DNA from: Pseudomonas urmiensis
GTDB taxonomy: Bacteria; Pseudomonadota; Gammaproteobacteria; Pseudomonadales; Pseudomonadaceae
Direction: 5' to 3'
Length of the DNA stretch: 64,000 nt
NCBI RefSeq assembly: GCF_014268815.2
Contig: NZ_JABWRE020000001.1
Span: forward strand, 3,539,001-3,603,000
The stretch's first letter is position 1; each line of letters starts with the position of its first letter. The notes below the pieces were generated by a model, which worked only from the letters and a program-made list of their open reading frames with translations, was not told the origin of the DNA and searched no databases. This document shows, one piece after another, positions 10,063-18,812 of the stretch. Both the position numbers and the translations under genes were made by a program.

Positions 10063-10091
10063 AGGTTAGAGGGTTGCACCGGGAGCGTCAA
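10063..10091 (-). promoter_or_regulatory. candidate sigma70 promoter of the cob operon
   Basis: On the minus strand TTGACG (10086-10091) and TAACCT (10063-10068) are exactly 17 bases apart, and transcription would begin near 10056, at the 5' edge of the riboswitch. Confidence 0.55.
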
Positions 10092-10217
10092 TGAAACAAG
10101 GCCGATTTGGCCTGGATCAATGGCCGATCCGGCAGCTTGTGCCAGACTGCCAGCAGTGATATCACATAGCCATTAACCTCAGCTGAACGCGACCAATAAC
10201 GATAAGGAGAGCGCAGC

Positions 10218-10796
10218 ATGCAAGGTCTGATCATCAACAACCCGCGCCTGGAGTTCCTGCGCCCGGCACTGGAGCGCTGGGTCGACTGCATCGACCGCTT
10301 CAATCAGGTCCAGGGCGACAATGAGGCGCCTTACTGGCATGGCGCGGCGGCCAACGTCGGCATGCTGGCTGCGGCGGCCTGGCAGGCTGAACTGGTGGCG
10401 CTGGAGCAGTACCAGAGCAAGAAGCAGCGTGATGAGGGCGAGCGTGAGGGGCGCTGTGATCTGTCCATCAGCAATGCTGAGGAGTCGATTCATTTGCGTG
10501 CCAGCCAGCGTTGGCCGCGGATTGCCCGGCTGGATTTGAACGCGGCGCTGCAGGAGGCGACGGCGCTGGCCAAGCCCATTGCCTACCCCAGTCAGCTCAA
10601 GGCCGGCGCGCTGTTCATCAGCCCGTGGAAGGCAGGACAGCATGCCAGCCCCGAGGAGCTGCAGGACCTGGTGGATGATCTGCAAAAGCACACGGCGTGT
10701 GTGCTGGCGTGGTATTTCCCGTATGCCTATCGCAAGTTGCATAACGAGCTGGGGCAGTATTTTCCGGGGGTGGCGTTGATTGTGAAGCAGGGTTGA
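10218..10796 (+). CDS. conserved-looking hypothetical protein, 192 aa
   Basis: The frame starts MQGLIINNPRLEFLRPALER after AAGGAGAGCGCAGC and has typical Pseudomonas codon usage. No signal peptide, membrane segment or familiar motif was recognised. The middle is rich in K, E, R and Q (around residues 60-80) and probably helical; the C-terminal part contains ACVLAWYFPYAYRKL. It is divergent from the cob operon and convergent with the carrier gene downstream, so the context gives no function. Confidence 0.8.
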   Translation: MQGLIINNPRLEFLRPALERWVDCIDRFNQVQGDNEAPYWHGAAANVGMLAAAAWQAELVALEQYQSKKQRDEGEREGRCDLSISNAEESIHLRASQRWPRIARLDLNAALQEATALAKPIAYPSQLKAGALFISPWKAGQHASPEELQDLVDDLQKHTACVLAWYFPYAYRKLHNELGQYFPGVALIVKQG

Positions 10797-10802
10797 AGAA
10801 TC

Positions 10803-10821
10803 GGGGCTGCATTGCAGCCCC
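10803..10821. terminator. palindromic hairpin between convergent genes
   Basis: GGGGCTGCA and TGCAGCCCC face each other across one base, just after the plus-strand gene and before the end of the minus-strand carrier. It has no U-tract, so it is a weak or bidirectional terminator candidate. Confidence 0.45.
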
Positions 10822-10836
10822 TGGCAGCGGCCCCCC

Positions 10837-12147
10837 TTACACCGATCGCTCAGGCAAAAGAACGGTGCCAGCAGCAGACTCCTGCTGCTTCACCGACACC
10901 TCCCCCTCCATCGCCTCGCGCAACTTGTCCTTATCCAGCGCACCTACCCACTTGGCAATCGCCAGCGTCCCGACCCCGTTGCCAATGGTATTGGTAATCG
11001 CCCGCGCCTCGGACATGAACCGGTCCACGCCCAACAGCAAGACCATCCCAGCCACCGGGATCGTGCCCAGCGAAGCCAGGGTCGCTGCGAGGATAATGAA
11101 CCCCGACCCCGTCACCCCAGCCGAGCCCTTGGAGGTAAACATCAACACCGCCAGCACGATCAGCTGATCGCTGAAGCTCAGCGGCGTGTTGGTCGCCTGG
11201 GCAATGAAAATCGCCGCGATGGTGTAGTAGATCGCCTGGCCGTCGGGGTTGAAGGTCAGCCCCGAGGGAATGATCATCCCTGCCACCGGCTTGGACACTC
11301 CGGCCTTTTCCATCTTGGCGATCATCTGCGGCAGTACCGATTCAGACGAGCTGGTGCCGAGCACGGTGAACAGCTCCTCTTTGATGAAGCGCAGGAACTT
11401 CCACAAGCTGAAGCCAGCCCAGCGGCAGATCGGCCCGAGGATCACCACCACGAAGGCAAAGCAGGTCAGGTACACGCAGGCCATCAGCTTGCCCAGCGAG
11501 AACAGCGACTCGAAACCGTACTTGCCGATGGTGAAGGCAATCGCGCCGAATGCCCCGATCGGGGCCAGGCGCATGACCATGTTGACCACCACGAACATGC
11601 CGCGCATCAAGCTGTCGAGGTTGTCGACGAACAGCTGCGCCTTCGGACCGGCCTTGGCCAGGGCCACCCCAAGCAGAATGGAGAACAACAGGATCTGCAG
11701 GATATTGCCCTTGGCAAAGGCATCGACCACGGTGTCGGGGATGATCCCCAGAACAAAGTCGAGGAACGAGCTGTGCTTGGCAGCGGCGGTGTAGCTGGCG
11801 ATGCTACCGCTATCCAGGCTCGCCGGGTCGATGTTCATGCCTGCGCCCGGCTGGAACACCTGTACTACCACCAGGCCGATCACCAGCGCCAGGGTCGACA
11901 CCACCTCGAAGTAGATCAGCGCGCGAAAGCCCACCCGCCCCAGCTCTTTCATGTTTTCCATGCGGGCGATGCCGGTGACCACGGTGAGGAAGATCACCGG
12001 TGCCAGGAGCATCTTGATCAGTTTGATGAAGGCATCGCCAATCGGCTTGAGCGCCTCGCCGGTCTGCGGCCAGAGCACGCCGACGATGGCACCGATGATG
12101 ACGGCGAGCAGGACTTGCACGTACAGCTTGCTGAGCATGCGTTTCAT
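10837..12147 (-). CDS. DctA-family dicarboxylate:proton/sodium symporter with altered signature
   Basis: Inner-membrane carrier of the DAACS family, 436 aa, starting [21 protein letters not shown]. Family marks are [14 protein letters not shown], the serine-rich [13 protein letters not shown] and [17 protein letters not shown]. The substrate-binding loop, usually [14 protein letters not shown] in DctA (as in the paralogue at 43.9 kb of this window), reads [14 protein letters not shown] here. It lies 81 bp downstream of the dmlA-type dehydrogenase on the same strand, so a link to uptake of D-malate, tartrate or a related acid is likely. The exact substrate is inference. Confidence 0.88.
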   Translation of the reverse strand: MKRMLSKLYVQVLLAVIIGAIVGVLWPQTGEALKPIGDAFIKLIKMLLAPVIFLTVVTGIARMENMKELGRVGFRALIYFEVVSTLALVIGLVVVQVFQPGAGMNIDPASLDSGSIASYTAAAKHSSFLDFVLGIIPDTVVDAFAKGNILQILLFSILLGVALAKAGPKAQLFVDNLDSLMRGMFVVVNMVMRLAPIGAFGAIAFTIGKYGFESLFSLGKLMACVYLTCFAFVVVILGPICRWAGFSLWKFLRFIKEELFTVLGTSSSESVLPQMIAKMEKAGVSKPVAGMIIPSGLTFNPDGQAIYYTIAAIFIAQATNTPLSFSDQLIVLAVLMFTSKGSAGVTGSGFIILAATLASLGTIPVAGMVLLLGVDRFMSEARAITNTIGNGVGTLAIAKWVGALDKDKLREAMEGEVSVKQQESAAGTVLLPERSV

Positions 12148-12228
12148 TATTTGGCCCTGATTGTTGTTTTTGTTCAGGAGTGCCTTGGGGCCTGGCGGTT
12201 ACCGGCCCCGCAGCGCAAGTCGCGCGAA

Positions 12229-13287
12229 TCAGCGGCGGATCAGCGCCAGCACCGCATCGGTGACCTCACGGGTAGTGGCCTTGCCGCCCAGGTCCGGGGT
12301 GTGCAGGCCGCTCTCGGTCACCGCTTCGATGGCAGACATCAATTCAGCCGCCGCCGCCGTTTCGCCCAGGTGCTCGAGCATCATCACCGCCGTCCAGAAG
12401 GTGGCGATGGGGTTGGCCACGCCTTTGCCGGTGATATCGAAGGCCGAACCGTGGATCGGCTCGAACATCGAGGGGAAATCGCGGCTTGGATTGAGGTTGG
12501 CGGTTGGCGCGATACCCAGGCTGCCGGACAGCGCGGCGGCCAGGTCGGAGAGGATGTCGGCATGCAGGTTGGTGGCCACCACCACGTCCAGTTGCTCAGG
12601 CTTGAGCACCATGGTGGTGGTCACCGCATCGACCAGCTCACGGGTGGTGCGCACGTCCGGATAATCTTGAGCGACTTCGGCGAACACCTCATCCCACAGC
12701 ACCATGCCATGGCGCTGGGCATTGGATTTGGTCACCAGGGTCAGGTGCTTGGCCGGGCGGCTGCGGGCCAGCTCGAAGGCAAAACGGTGAATCCGCTCGA
12801 CACCGACGCGGGTGAAGGTCGATACCTCGGTGGCGACCTCGATCGGCAGGCCCTGATGCACCCGTCCGCCACTGCCGGAGTACTCACCTTCTGAGTTCTC
12901 CCGCACGATCACCCAGTCGATCGCCTTGCCCTTGGCCAGCGGGCTGGTCACCCCCGGCAAGACCCGCGCCGGGCGCACGTTGGCATATTGATCGAAGCCC
13001 TGGCAGATCGGCAGACGCAGGCCCCACAGCGAGACATGGTCGGCTACCTCCAGGCTGCCGACGGCGCCGAAGAAGATCGCATCGAATGACTTCAATGCCT
13101 CAAGGCCACCTTCGGGAATGTACTGGCCTTCGCGCAGATAGCGCTCCGAGCCCCAGTCGAAATGCTCGAAGTCCAGGCCAAAGGTGCCGCGCTTGGCCGC
13201 CAGCGCCTTGAGTACTTCAACGCCTGCGGCGATCACTTCCACGCCGATGCCGTCACCTGGGATTGCTGCGATCTTGTAGTTGCTCAT
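12229..13287 (-). CDS. dmlA: D-malate / tartrate dehydrogenase (decarboxylating)
   Basis: NAD- and metal-dependent beta-decarboxylating dehydrogenase of the isocitrate/isopropylmalate family, 352 aa. It has IAAIPGDGIGVEV at the N-terminus, VIVRENSEGEYSG, KSNAQRHGM and the metal-binding HADILSDLAAALSGSLG; the C-terminal FEPIHGSAFDITGKGVANP is the nucleotide-binding loop. Product would be pyruvate from D-malate, or glycerate/oxaloglycolate from tartrate. TtuC/YeaU-type enzymes act on both, so specificity is not settled. A divergent LysR gene and the downstream DctA-like carrier support a catabolic module. Confidence 0.9.
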   Translation of the reverse strand: MSNYKIAAIPGDGIGVEVIAAGVEVLKALAAKRGTFGLDFEHFDWGSERYLREGQYIPEGGLEALKSFDAIFFGAVGSLEVADHVSLWGLRLPICQGFDQYANVRPARVLPGVTSPLAKGKAIDWVIVRENSEGEYSGSGGRVHQGLPIEVATEVSTFTRVGVERIHRFAFELARSRPAKHLTLVTKSNAQRHGMVLWDEVFAEVAQDYPDVRTTRELVDAVTTTMVLKPEQLDVVVATNLHADILSDLAAALSGSLGIAPTANLNPSRDFPSMFEPIHGSAFDITGKGVANPIATFWTAVMMLEHLGETAAAAELMSAIEAVTESGLHTPDLGGKATTREVTDAVLALIRR

Positions 13288-13348
13288 GTCTCGGTTCCCA
13301 TTGTTGTTGTGCCCCGCCGGGCTTGTCCTGACGGGTATGGGCCGAGTA

Positions 13349-13410
13349 TATGTAGTGAAATCAGGGCAGCAGTTAACCCTGGATTACTACATAGATAACT
13401 CAGGGTTAAC
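13349..13410. promoter_or_regulatory. interleaved inverted repeats in the dmlA-lysR intergenic region
   Basis: GTTAACCCTG (13372-13381) and CAGGGTTAAC (13401-13410) form a perfect 10-bp inverted repeat with a 19-bp spacer, ending one base before the regulator ATG. A second pair, TATGTAGT (13349-13356) and ACTACATA (13386-13393), interleaves with it. Such sites fit binding of the LysR-type protein to the divergent promoters. Confidence 0.65.
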
Positions 13411-13411
13411 A

Positions 13412-14329
13412 ATGAATCCAACACAGGACCTGGGCTTTTTTCACCTGCTGGCCAAGCAAGGCAGCCTGGCCGCAACTGCACGTGAGCTGGGGGTTACGCC
13501 CCCGGCGGTGAGCAAGCGCTTGAGCGTCTTGGAGGCGCGCCTGGGGGTGCGCTTGGTCAATCGCACCACCCGCTCGATGAGTCTGACTGCTGAAGGCGAG
13601 TTGTACTTTGCCCATGCGGCGCGGATCCTGGTGCAGGTCGATGAGGTCGAGCAGTTGCTCGGCCGTCATCGCGCCGAGCCCAAGGGGCTGATCCGGGTCA
13701 ATGCCTCGCTGGGCTTCGGTCGGCGCTACATCGGCCCGGCGCTCGCCGACTTCTACGCGCGCTATCCAGATATCGAAGTGCAGCTGGAAATCAGTGATCA
13801 TCCGCTGGACCTGGCCAGCCATGGCTTCGACCTGGGCATCCGCTTCGGCACCCTGCCCGACGCCTCGTTCCATGCACGCAAGATCGCCTCCAATCGGCGC
13901 CTGCTGTGCGCCTCACCGCTGTATCTGGACAAATACGGCACGCCGTCGAAACTGGCCGACCTGGCCCAACACAACTGCATTTTCCTGCGCCAGAACGAGT
14001 CGCCCTATGGCGTATGGAGCTTCACCAGCGGCGGGCGCACGCAGACCATCAAGGTGCAAGGCGCCCTGAGCTGCAACGATGGTGAAGTGGCACTGAATTG
14101 GGCGTTGCAAGGGCATGGCATCCTGCTGCGCGCCGAGTGGGACATCGCCCGCTACGTGCGTAGCGGGCGCTTGCGTTTGCTGCTCGAAGACCAGACACCT
14201 AGCCGCGCCGACGTCTATGCGGTGTACCCGCAGCAGTTACATCTATCGACGCGGGTGCGGCGTCTGATCGACTTTTTGATCGAACGTTTTGAGCGCATCG
14301 ATCATCTGGATCTGGAGGATGTCCAGTGA
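13412..14329 (+). CDS. dmlR: LysR-type regulator of the divergent malate/tartrate genes
   Basis: A 305-aa LysR-family protein: winged helix-turn-helix at about residues 5-62 (LAATARELGVTPPAVSKRLS, then RLGVRLVNRTTRSMSLT), a linker helix and a periplasmic-binding-protein-like effector domain. MNPTQDLGFF is chosen as start because a longer frame would include the operator and part of the divergent promoter. Divergent arrangement with dmlA matches E. coli dmlR-dmlA and suggests activation by D-malate or tartrate (inference). Confidence 0.9.
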   Translation: MNPTQDLGFFHLLAKQGSLAATARELGVTPPAVSKRLSVLEARLGVRLVNRTTRSMSLTAEGELYFAHAARILVQVDEVEQLLGRHRAEPKGLIRVNASLGFGRRYIGPALADFYARYPDIEVQLEISDHPLDLASHGFDLGIRFGTLPDASFHARKIASNRRLLCASPLYLDKYGTPSKLADLAQHNCIFLRQNESPYGVWSFTSGGRTQTIKVQGALSCNDGEVALNWALQGHGILLRAEWDIARYVRSGRLRLLLEDQTPSRADVYAVYPQQLHLSTRVRRLIDFLIERFERIDHLDLEDVQ

Positions 14330-14335
14330 CAACCG

Positions 14336-16897
14336 TTACTGGGTATCGACAGGGAAAAAACGCTCGACCAATGCCGAGGATTTTACTTTGGCAGTGTAGG
14401 CCGCGCGCTCGAACAGCTCACCGGTGCGCATGTCGTACAGCGATCCGGCGGCTGGCTTGTCGATCTGGCTCAGCGACACATGAATAAACCGGTAGCCATC
14501 ACCGTAGACCTGCTCCAGCCGGTCGATACGAAAGTAATGCCCCGGCAAGAACAAGGTTTCTGCCTCATCCCAGTACATGGAAAATGCACTGATCGGGGTA
14601 CCGCTCTGATAGCGCCCTTCCGGCAGTTCGAATACCACCGAGGTATCGTCGAACGATCCATCCAGGCCGCTAGCTTCTCCGGCCGTGCTTGACGAGGCAA
14701 ACTGGCGCACCAGGTAGGGATTTTCGGTAAAGGACGTCATGTCGGTATTGACCAATACATCACCGACACTCAACTGGCCACGGCGAAAGTGCTCGCCACT
14801 GGTACCACGCCCGCCATGGCCACCGCGATACAGCGTCACCGCATTGCTCTTGGGCAATGATTCGAGGGTGTCAGCCAGATCGTCGATGTAGCTTGCGCAG
14901 TCGTCGTAGCGATGCACCCCTTCGCGAAAAACCTGATTGATCTGCGATTCTTCATCGGTGTAGTACTCGATCAGGAAGTTGACGAACTCCCCGCCTTCGT
15001 AGCGAAACGAATACTGCGCTTTGCCATTGAGCATGACGCAGGACAATCCGTGGCTGTCGACATCCAGCGTCACTTCCGGGCTCAGGCTAGGTATGCCCGA
15101 TGCAAGCAGAATTTTTTTATGACGTGCCCGTGCTTGCGCCGACAAGTGTTTGCTACGAACTCCGTGAGTCTTCATGTACTCGTCCCACAGCGCTGACGTA
15201 CGGCTGGGTATACCCGTTACTGGCGGCGGGCTCCCGCCTAGCAGCCTGGGGGGCTCGAGCAACTCCCACTCACCGAAATCATTCTGGCGTACCGGTAGCA
15301 AGGGGCCAAAGGCAAAGGGCTTGTCCGCTGGGACGATGAGCCAGACAGACAATTCATGGCTATAACGCACCCGATAGGACAACCCACGCAACATAATCCA
15401 GCAGGCGCCGTCAGGGGTGACCCGCAACCCCGACAGGCGTCCGCTGCTGATCCGCTGGTCGCTGCTCAACGCATTGCTTTCTTTACCCGCAAGAACAGCT
15501 TCGGGCGTAGAGCAAACAGTCCACTGTGACAGCGATGCATCCGCCTCGTGGAACGGTGCCTGGTAGGCCAATGAGGCATAACTGGACTGAAAGCCCAGAT
15601 CAGCCATATTCAAAGCGGCGAACAGGCTGTCGAGCAGCGCGTCACGCAAAGCGGCTTTGCGCGCCTCCTCACTGGGCGCGTGCAAGGCAATGTCCAAACC
15701 TAGGCCAAGTTTTGCCACCGCAGCACCGAGCAACACCAGGGTCACCGGCCACCCCAGGGGTGCGAAGCCACCGAATACATTCAGGAACGCGGCAAGATAG
15801 CCACTCCACATCGCCTCGCGCAGCCCGGCGTTATCCAGCATGATCGCTGCACTGTCCTGCATCTGGGCGCGGGCCTGTGCAGCCAGGTAAACGAAGATGT
15901 CTTGGCTGATCTGCACCTGTTGAAGCGCCAGCAACGCCAGGGCGGCCTGATCGGAACGGGAGTTGGCGATTGCCTGAAGCGTTGCTCGGACCAACTCGGC
16001 AAGCGGCTTGTCGCGCGGATTGGTCAGCAGATTGCTGAGAAACCCTTGCTGCCCATGCGTGCTTTTCAATTCGCCGCGCAACCATCCAGCCATGGCCAGT
16101 TCGCTATCGAACGCTCGCAGCGCTTCTGTCGACCAGGGGAGATACAGCAGCACGCGACCACTGTCTGCGCGAAAACTGTAGATGCAAGCGTTGTCCCCAC
16201 GCCCCAATGCGTACCGACTTACTGCCAGCGAGCCACTGGTGCTGTCTTGGCGTAACTGCAAGAGGCTCGGCAGTTGTCCCGAGGACTCCAACCCGTCAGC
16301 TGCCATGGCACGCAAAGTCGTGGCATCCGCCGGACTGATGCGCCCAGCGCGGACGGCCTTGACACATTCGCCGAGCAGATTGATCTTGGCCAGTACCTGT
16401 ACATTCACAGTCTGCGTTGCCCAGAACTGGGCGACCTCTGCGCGGTACACCTCGGCGAAATCCAATGCCCACAGATCTTGCTGCACCGCACTGCCCAGCA
16501 TGCGCACTTCGTTGCGTTCATCGAAATGAGCAGCCTGTGGCCCTTGCTTATAGAAGCCGCCATAGAGGTCCAGCTCGTCACTGGCATCTTGAAAACGTAG
16601 CTCGAAGCGCTCGACAACCAGTTCGGTGAGGGTGACAGATTTCACTGGCGGACCGCTATGCTGCCAGCCGTTGAAGCTACGCCTGCTGGAGCTGGAGGTC
16701 TCAAACCGGTGCCACCAGACGAAGCGCGGGTCGATCGCCTTGCCGGTGTGCTTAAGCACTATTCGTGCAGCATGCTTGCGTGCCAATACATAAGGATCGG
16801 GATAGTCACGCAGAAAATCTCCAACCACCTGCATCAACGACCGCGCCACATCCAGCGACTGTAGTTGACGCTGTTTCTTGTCCTTGATCCCGTTCAA
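14336..16897 (-). CDS. predicted ADP-ribosyltransferase toxin with dermonecrotic-toxin-like N-terminal region
   Basis: An 853-aa protein with a TTG start 7 bases behind a strong AGGAGG. The first ~330 residues (LARKHAARIVLKHTGKAIDP, later LTELVVERFEL) resemble the N-terminal region of large Pseudomonas toxin-like proteins with a DUF6543/dermonecrotic domain. A hydrophobic stretch at about residues 365-400 (NVFGGFAPLGWPVTLVLLGA) could serve membrane insertion. The last ~170 residues look like an R-S-E mono-ADP-ribosyltransferase: R691 in TLYRGG, T721-S722-F723-T724, and the E-x-E pair E778/E780 in DEAETLFLPG followed by HYFRI. There is no signal peptide and no evident immunity gene beside it. 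It ends 6 bp from the convergent lysR gene. Target and export route are unknown. Confidence 0.75.
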   Translation of the reverse strand: MNGIKDKKQRQLQSLDVARSLMQVVGDFLRDYPDPYVLARKHAARIVLKHTGKAIDPRFVWWHRFETSSSSRRSFNGWQHSGPPVKSVTLTELVVERFELRFQDASDELDLYGGFYKQGPQAAHFDERNEVRMLGSAVQQDLWALDFAEVYRAEVAQFWATQTVNVQVLAKINLLGECVKAVRAGRISPADATTLRAMAADGLESSGQLPSLLQLRQDSTSGSLAVSRYALGRGDNACIYSFRADSGRVLLYLPWSTEALRAFDSELAMAGWLRGELKSTHGQQGFLSNLLTNPRDKPLAELVRATLQAIANSRSDQAALALLALQQVQISQDIFVYLAAQARAQMQDSAAIMLDNAGLREAMWSGYLAAFLNVFGGFAPLGWPVTLVLLGAAVAKLGLGLDIALHAPSEEARKAALRDALLDSLFAALNMADLGFQSSYASLAYQAPFHEADASLSQWTVCSTPEAVLAGKESNALSSDQRISSGRLSGLRVTPDGACWIMLRGLSYRVRYSHELSVWLIVPADKPFAFGPLLPVRQNDFGEWELLEPPRLLGGSPPPVTGIPSRTSALWDEYMKTHGVRSKHLSAQARARHKKILLASGIPSLSPEVTLDVDSHGLSCVMLNGKAQYSFRYEGGEFVNFLIEYYTDEESQINQVFREGVHRYDDCASYIDDLADTLESLPKSNAVTLYRGGHGGRGTSGEHFRRGQLSVGDVLVNTDMTSFTENPYLVRQFASSSTAGEASGLDGSFDDTSVVFELPEGRYQSGTPISAFSMYWDEAETLFLPGHYFRIDRLEQVYGDGYRFIHVSLSQIDKPAAGSLYDMRTGELFERAAYTAKVKSSALVERFFPVDTQ

Positions 16898-17104
16898 TGG
16901 CCACCTCCTGGCCTGATTATCAGGCGCCCATCATGGACTGTCAGGTGTGCATCAGGCGGTACATGTGTGTGTGCCCATAATTGCCAAATGACCTGCAGCG
17001 TCGGCCAGCCCCCTGAATTTACGCAGACCAACGCTGGAGGACGGCAGGCATGTTGACGATGCCCAGGACTGGCTTTTTTGATGGGAGGGCCCGGCGATGG
17101 GCCT

Positions 17105-17166
17105 GCCAGTTGGTGCGAAAGTGGAATCGTCGATGACTACTCCGGCCTCTTCGCGGGCAAGCCCGC
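17105..17166. repeat. 62-bp direct repeat, copy 1 (REP-containing)
   Basis: Matches 17287-17348 with one visible mismatch (GGTGCG against GGCGCG) at a constant offset of 182 bp. Ends in the REP core CTTCGCGGGCAAGCCCGC. Confidence 0.9.
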
Positions 17167-17286
17167 TCCCACAGGCTCACCGCCAACCGGAACAACGGCG
17201 CGGTGCCTGTGGGAGCAACTGTCTTTCTGTGAGAACCGACCTTGCCGGCGATGGATGCGTAACCCCGGCTGAGTCGGGCATCGCCA

Positions 17287-17348
17287 GCCAGTTGGCGCGA
17301 AAGTGGAATCGTCGATGACTACTCCGGCCTCTTCGCGGGCAAGCCCGC
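17287..17348. repeat. 62-bp direct repeat, copy 2 (REP-containing)
   Basis: Second copy of the block starting GCCAGTTGG and ending in GGGCAAGCCCGC, beside the 3' end of the NlpC/P60 gene. Confidence 0.9.
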
Positions 17349-17374
17349 GAAGAAGCCAGAACAAACACTACAAA

Positions 17375-17911
17375 TCAGGGATTGTGCGCCAAATGCCCCG
17401 GCGGGATGATCCGCTTGGCCTGCAAATAAGCCTTGGCCCAGTAGCTATTGGACAGATAATCCAGACGCACCGTCCCACCTGTGGAAGGCGCATGAACAAA
17501 GCGCCCCTCCCCCACGTAAATTCCGGCATGGCTAACCTGCGACCCACCGTTCGTCGCAAAGAACACCAAATCCCCCGACTGCAGCGCCCGCTGCTCCACA
17601 GTTGGGGCGCGCATGACGATCATCTCCCGCGTCGAACGCGGCAAACTGATCCCCGCAGCATCGCGGTACACATAGCCAATCAAGCCACTGCAATCGAACC
17701 CTGAATCGGGCGTATTACCGCCCCAACGATAGGGCGTACCGACCAAGCCAATTGCCCGAAACAGCACATCTTCCGCCACCGGCGAGGCGCTAACGTGTTG
17801 ATTGAAGGTAGTTTGTGGCTTGACCACCGGCGCCGGTGCAGGCGCACGGCTGGAGCAGGCAGCCAGCAAGGCCACCAGGGAAAGTAATGCGAAGCGCGCC
17901 ATCATCACCAT
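17375..17911 (-). CDS. NlpC/P60 family lipoprotein, probable cell-wall endopeptidase
   Basis: A 178-aa lipoprotein: MVMMARFALLSLVALLAAC gives a signal with a lipobox ending in Cys19. The C-terminal ~120 residues are an NlpC/P60 papain-like domain with the nucleophile Cys in DSGFDCSGLIGYVY, His in SQVSHAGIYVG and a third polar residue in RFVHAP. Such enzymes cut the D-Glu-mDAP bond of peptidoglycan stem peptides. It is a paralogue of the gene directly upstream (18047-18691); the two share TREMI and the DCSG-IGY core, pointing to tandem duplication. ATG follows AGGAAG by 8 bases. Confidence 0.92.
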   Translation of the reverse strand: MVMMARFALLSLVALLAACSSRAPAPAPVVKPQTTFNQHVSASPVAEDVLFRAIGLVGTPYRWGGNTPDSGFDCSGLIGYVYRDAAGISLPRSTREMIVMRAPTVEQRALQSGDLVFFATNGGSQVSHAGIYVGEGRFVHAPSTGGTVRLDYLSNSYWAKAYLQAKRIIPPGHLAHNP

Positions 17912-18046
17912 GGCCAGAACTTCCTGTCAGAGACCGATCGACCGCAGCCGAAAAGAGTTGAGAAATTAGATTAGACGCTTTCTGTAAATGCGCACGGCGG
18001 CGAGCTTTTCAGCATCGCCGCCGCGGGAGAATATAGCAATTCGCTA

Positions 18047-18691
18047 TCAGTTGCGCGAGATCGTGGTCGGCGCCATGGCCAGGGCGCGCTTGGCCTCGAT
18101 GAAGGTCTTGCTCCAGTAGCGGTCACCGAGGTTGTCGATGCGCACACCACCGCTGCGGCGGCTGCTGGAGTGGATGAACTGATTGTCACCCAGGTAGATG
18201 CCAGCATGGCTGACGCGGCCACGGCCATTGGTGCTGAAGAACAGCAGATCACCTGGCTTGAGTTTGTTCCGGGCAACCTTGGGCGCATCGACGTTGATCA
18301 TCTCGCGGGTCGAGCGCGGCAGGGTCATGCCGGCTTCCTCACGGAACAGATAACCGATGAAACCGCTGCAGTCGAAACCGGATTTCTCCGAGGTACCGCC
18401 AAAGCGATAGCGAGTGCCGATCAGCGACATGCCACGCTCCAGGATGCTGTCGGCAAGGACTGGCAACTGGTACGGCTTGCTGGTGCTGGAAAAGGCGTCG
18501 AGGTCTTCTTCAGTGGCCACTGGCTCTTCAGCGAAAACCGAAGAGGCCGAAGCTTTGGCCATGACTGCCGAATGGGCGGCGACCTGATGTTGATCCTGAG
18601 GCTGGGAAACCGGGCCATGAGCCGCGCAGCCAAAAAGCAGGGTCACGAGTGCGAGTGGCACGAGGGGTGCGAAGCGCTTGAGCATGGGCAC
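18047..18691 (-). CDS. NlpC/P60 family lipoprotein, probable cell-wall endopeptidase
   Basis: A 214-aa paralogue of the next gene downstream. The lipobox is LALVTLLFGCAA, so the protein should be lipid-anchored. The domain has KSGFDCSGFIGYLFR, LPRSTREMINVDAP, GRVSHAGIYLGDNQFIHSSS with the Cys-His-His pattern. The start is uncertain: GTG (18691) lies 14 bases behind AAAGGA, and an in-frame ATG is two codons further (18685). Function as a peptidoglycan endopeptidase is by family. Confidence 0.92.
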   Translation of the reverse strand: MPMLKRFAPLVPLALVTLLFGCAAHGPVSQPQDQHQVAAHSAVMAKASASSVFAEEPVATEEDLDAFSSTSKPYQLPVLADSILERGMSLIGTRYRFGGTSEKSGFDCSGFIGYLFREEAGMTLPRSTREMINVDAPKVARNKLKPGDLLFFSTNGRGRVSHAGIYLGDNQFIHSSSRRSGGVRIDNLGDRYWSKTFIEAKRALAMAPTTISRN

Positions 18692-18812
18692 GACCGTGTC
18701 TGTAATCCTTTAGAAGGGTGAGACTATGCCCTCTATCATGGCCATTTGCAAATTTTATCGAAAAAGATGTGACTTTTCCTACGCAACGCTCTGGCCCGCT
18801 GTTTTCAAGGAC

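Larger units (their letters stand above)
16898..17374. other. intergenic region with duplicated REP block, no gene seen
   Basis: No plausible coding frame. The left part holds the upstream region of the toxin gene; the right part holds two copies of a 62-bp block with REP sequence (listed separately), each carrying a GCGGGCAAGCCCGC palindrome. No clear promoter was recognised. Confidence 0.6.

Noticed and set aside
11773..12894. 373-codon plus-strand frame across the carrier and dmlA genes
   Set aside because: Spans two real genes on the opposite strand, His/Gln-rich product typical of antisense frames, no ribosome site.
14336..16897. Contact-dependent inhibition or type VI effector with immunity gene
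   Set aside because: No immunity candidate, VgrG, PAAR, Hcp or Rhs sequence adjacent; the neighbours are a LysR gene and a repeat region.
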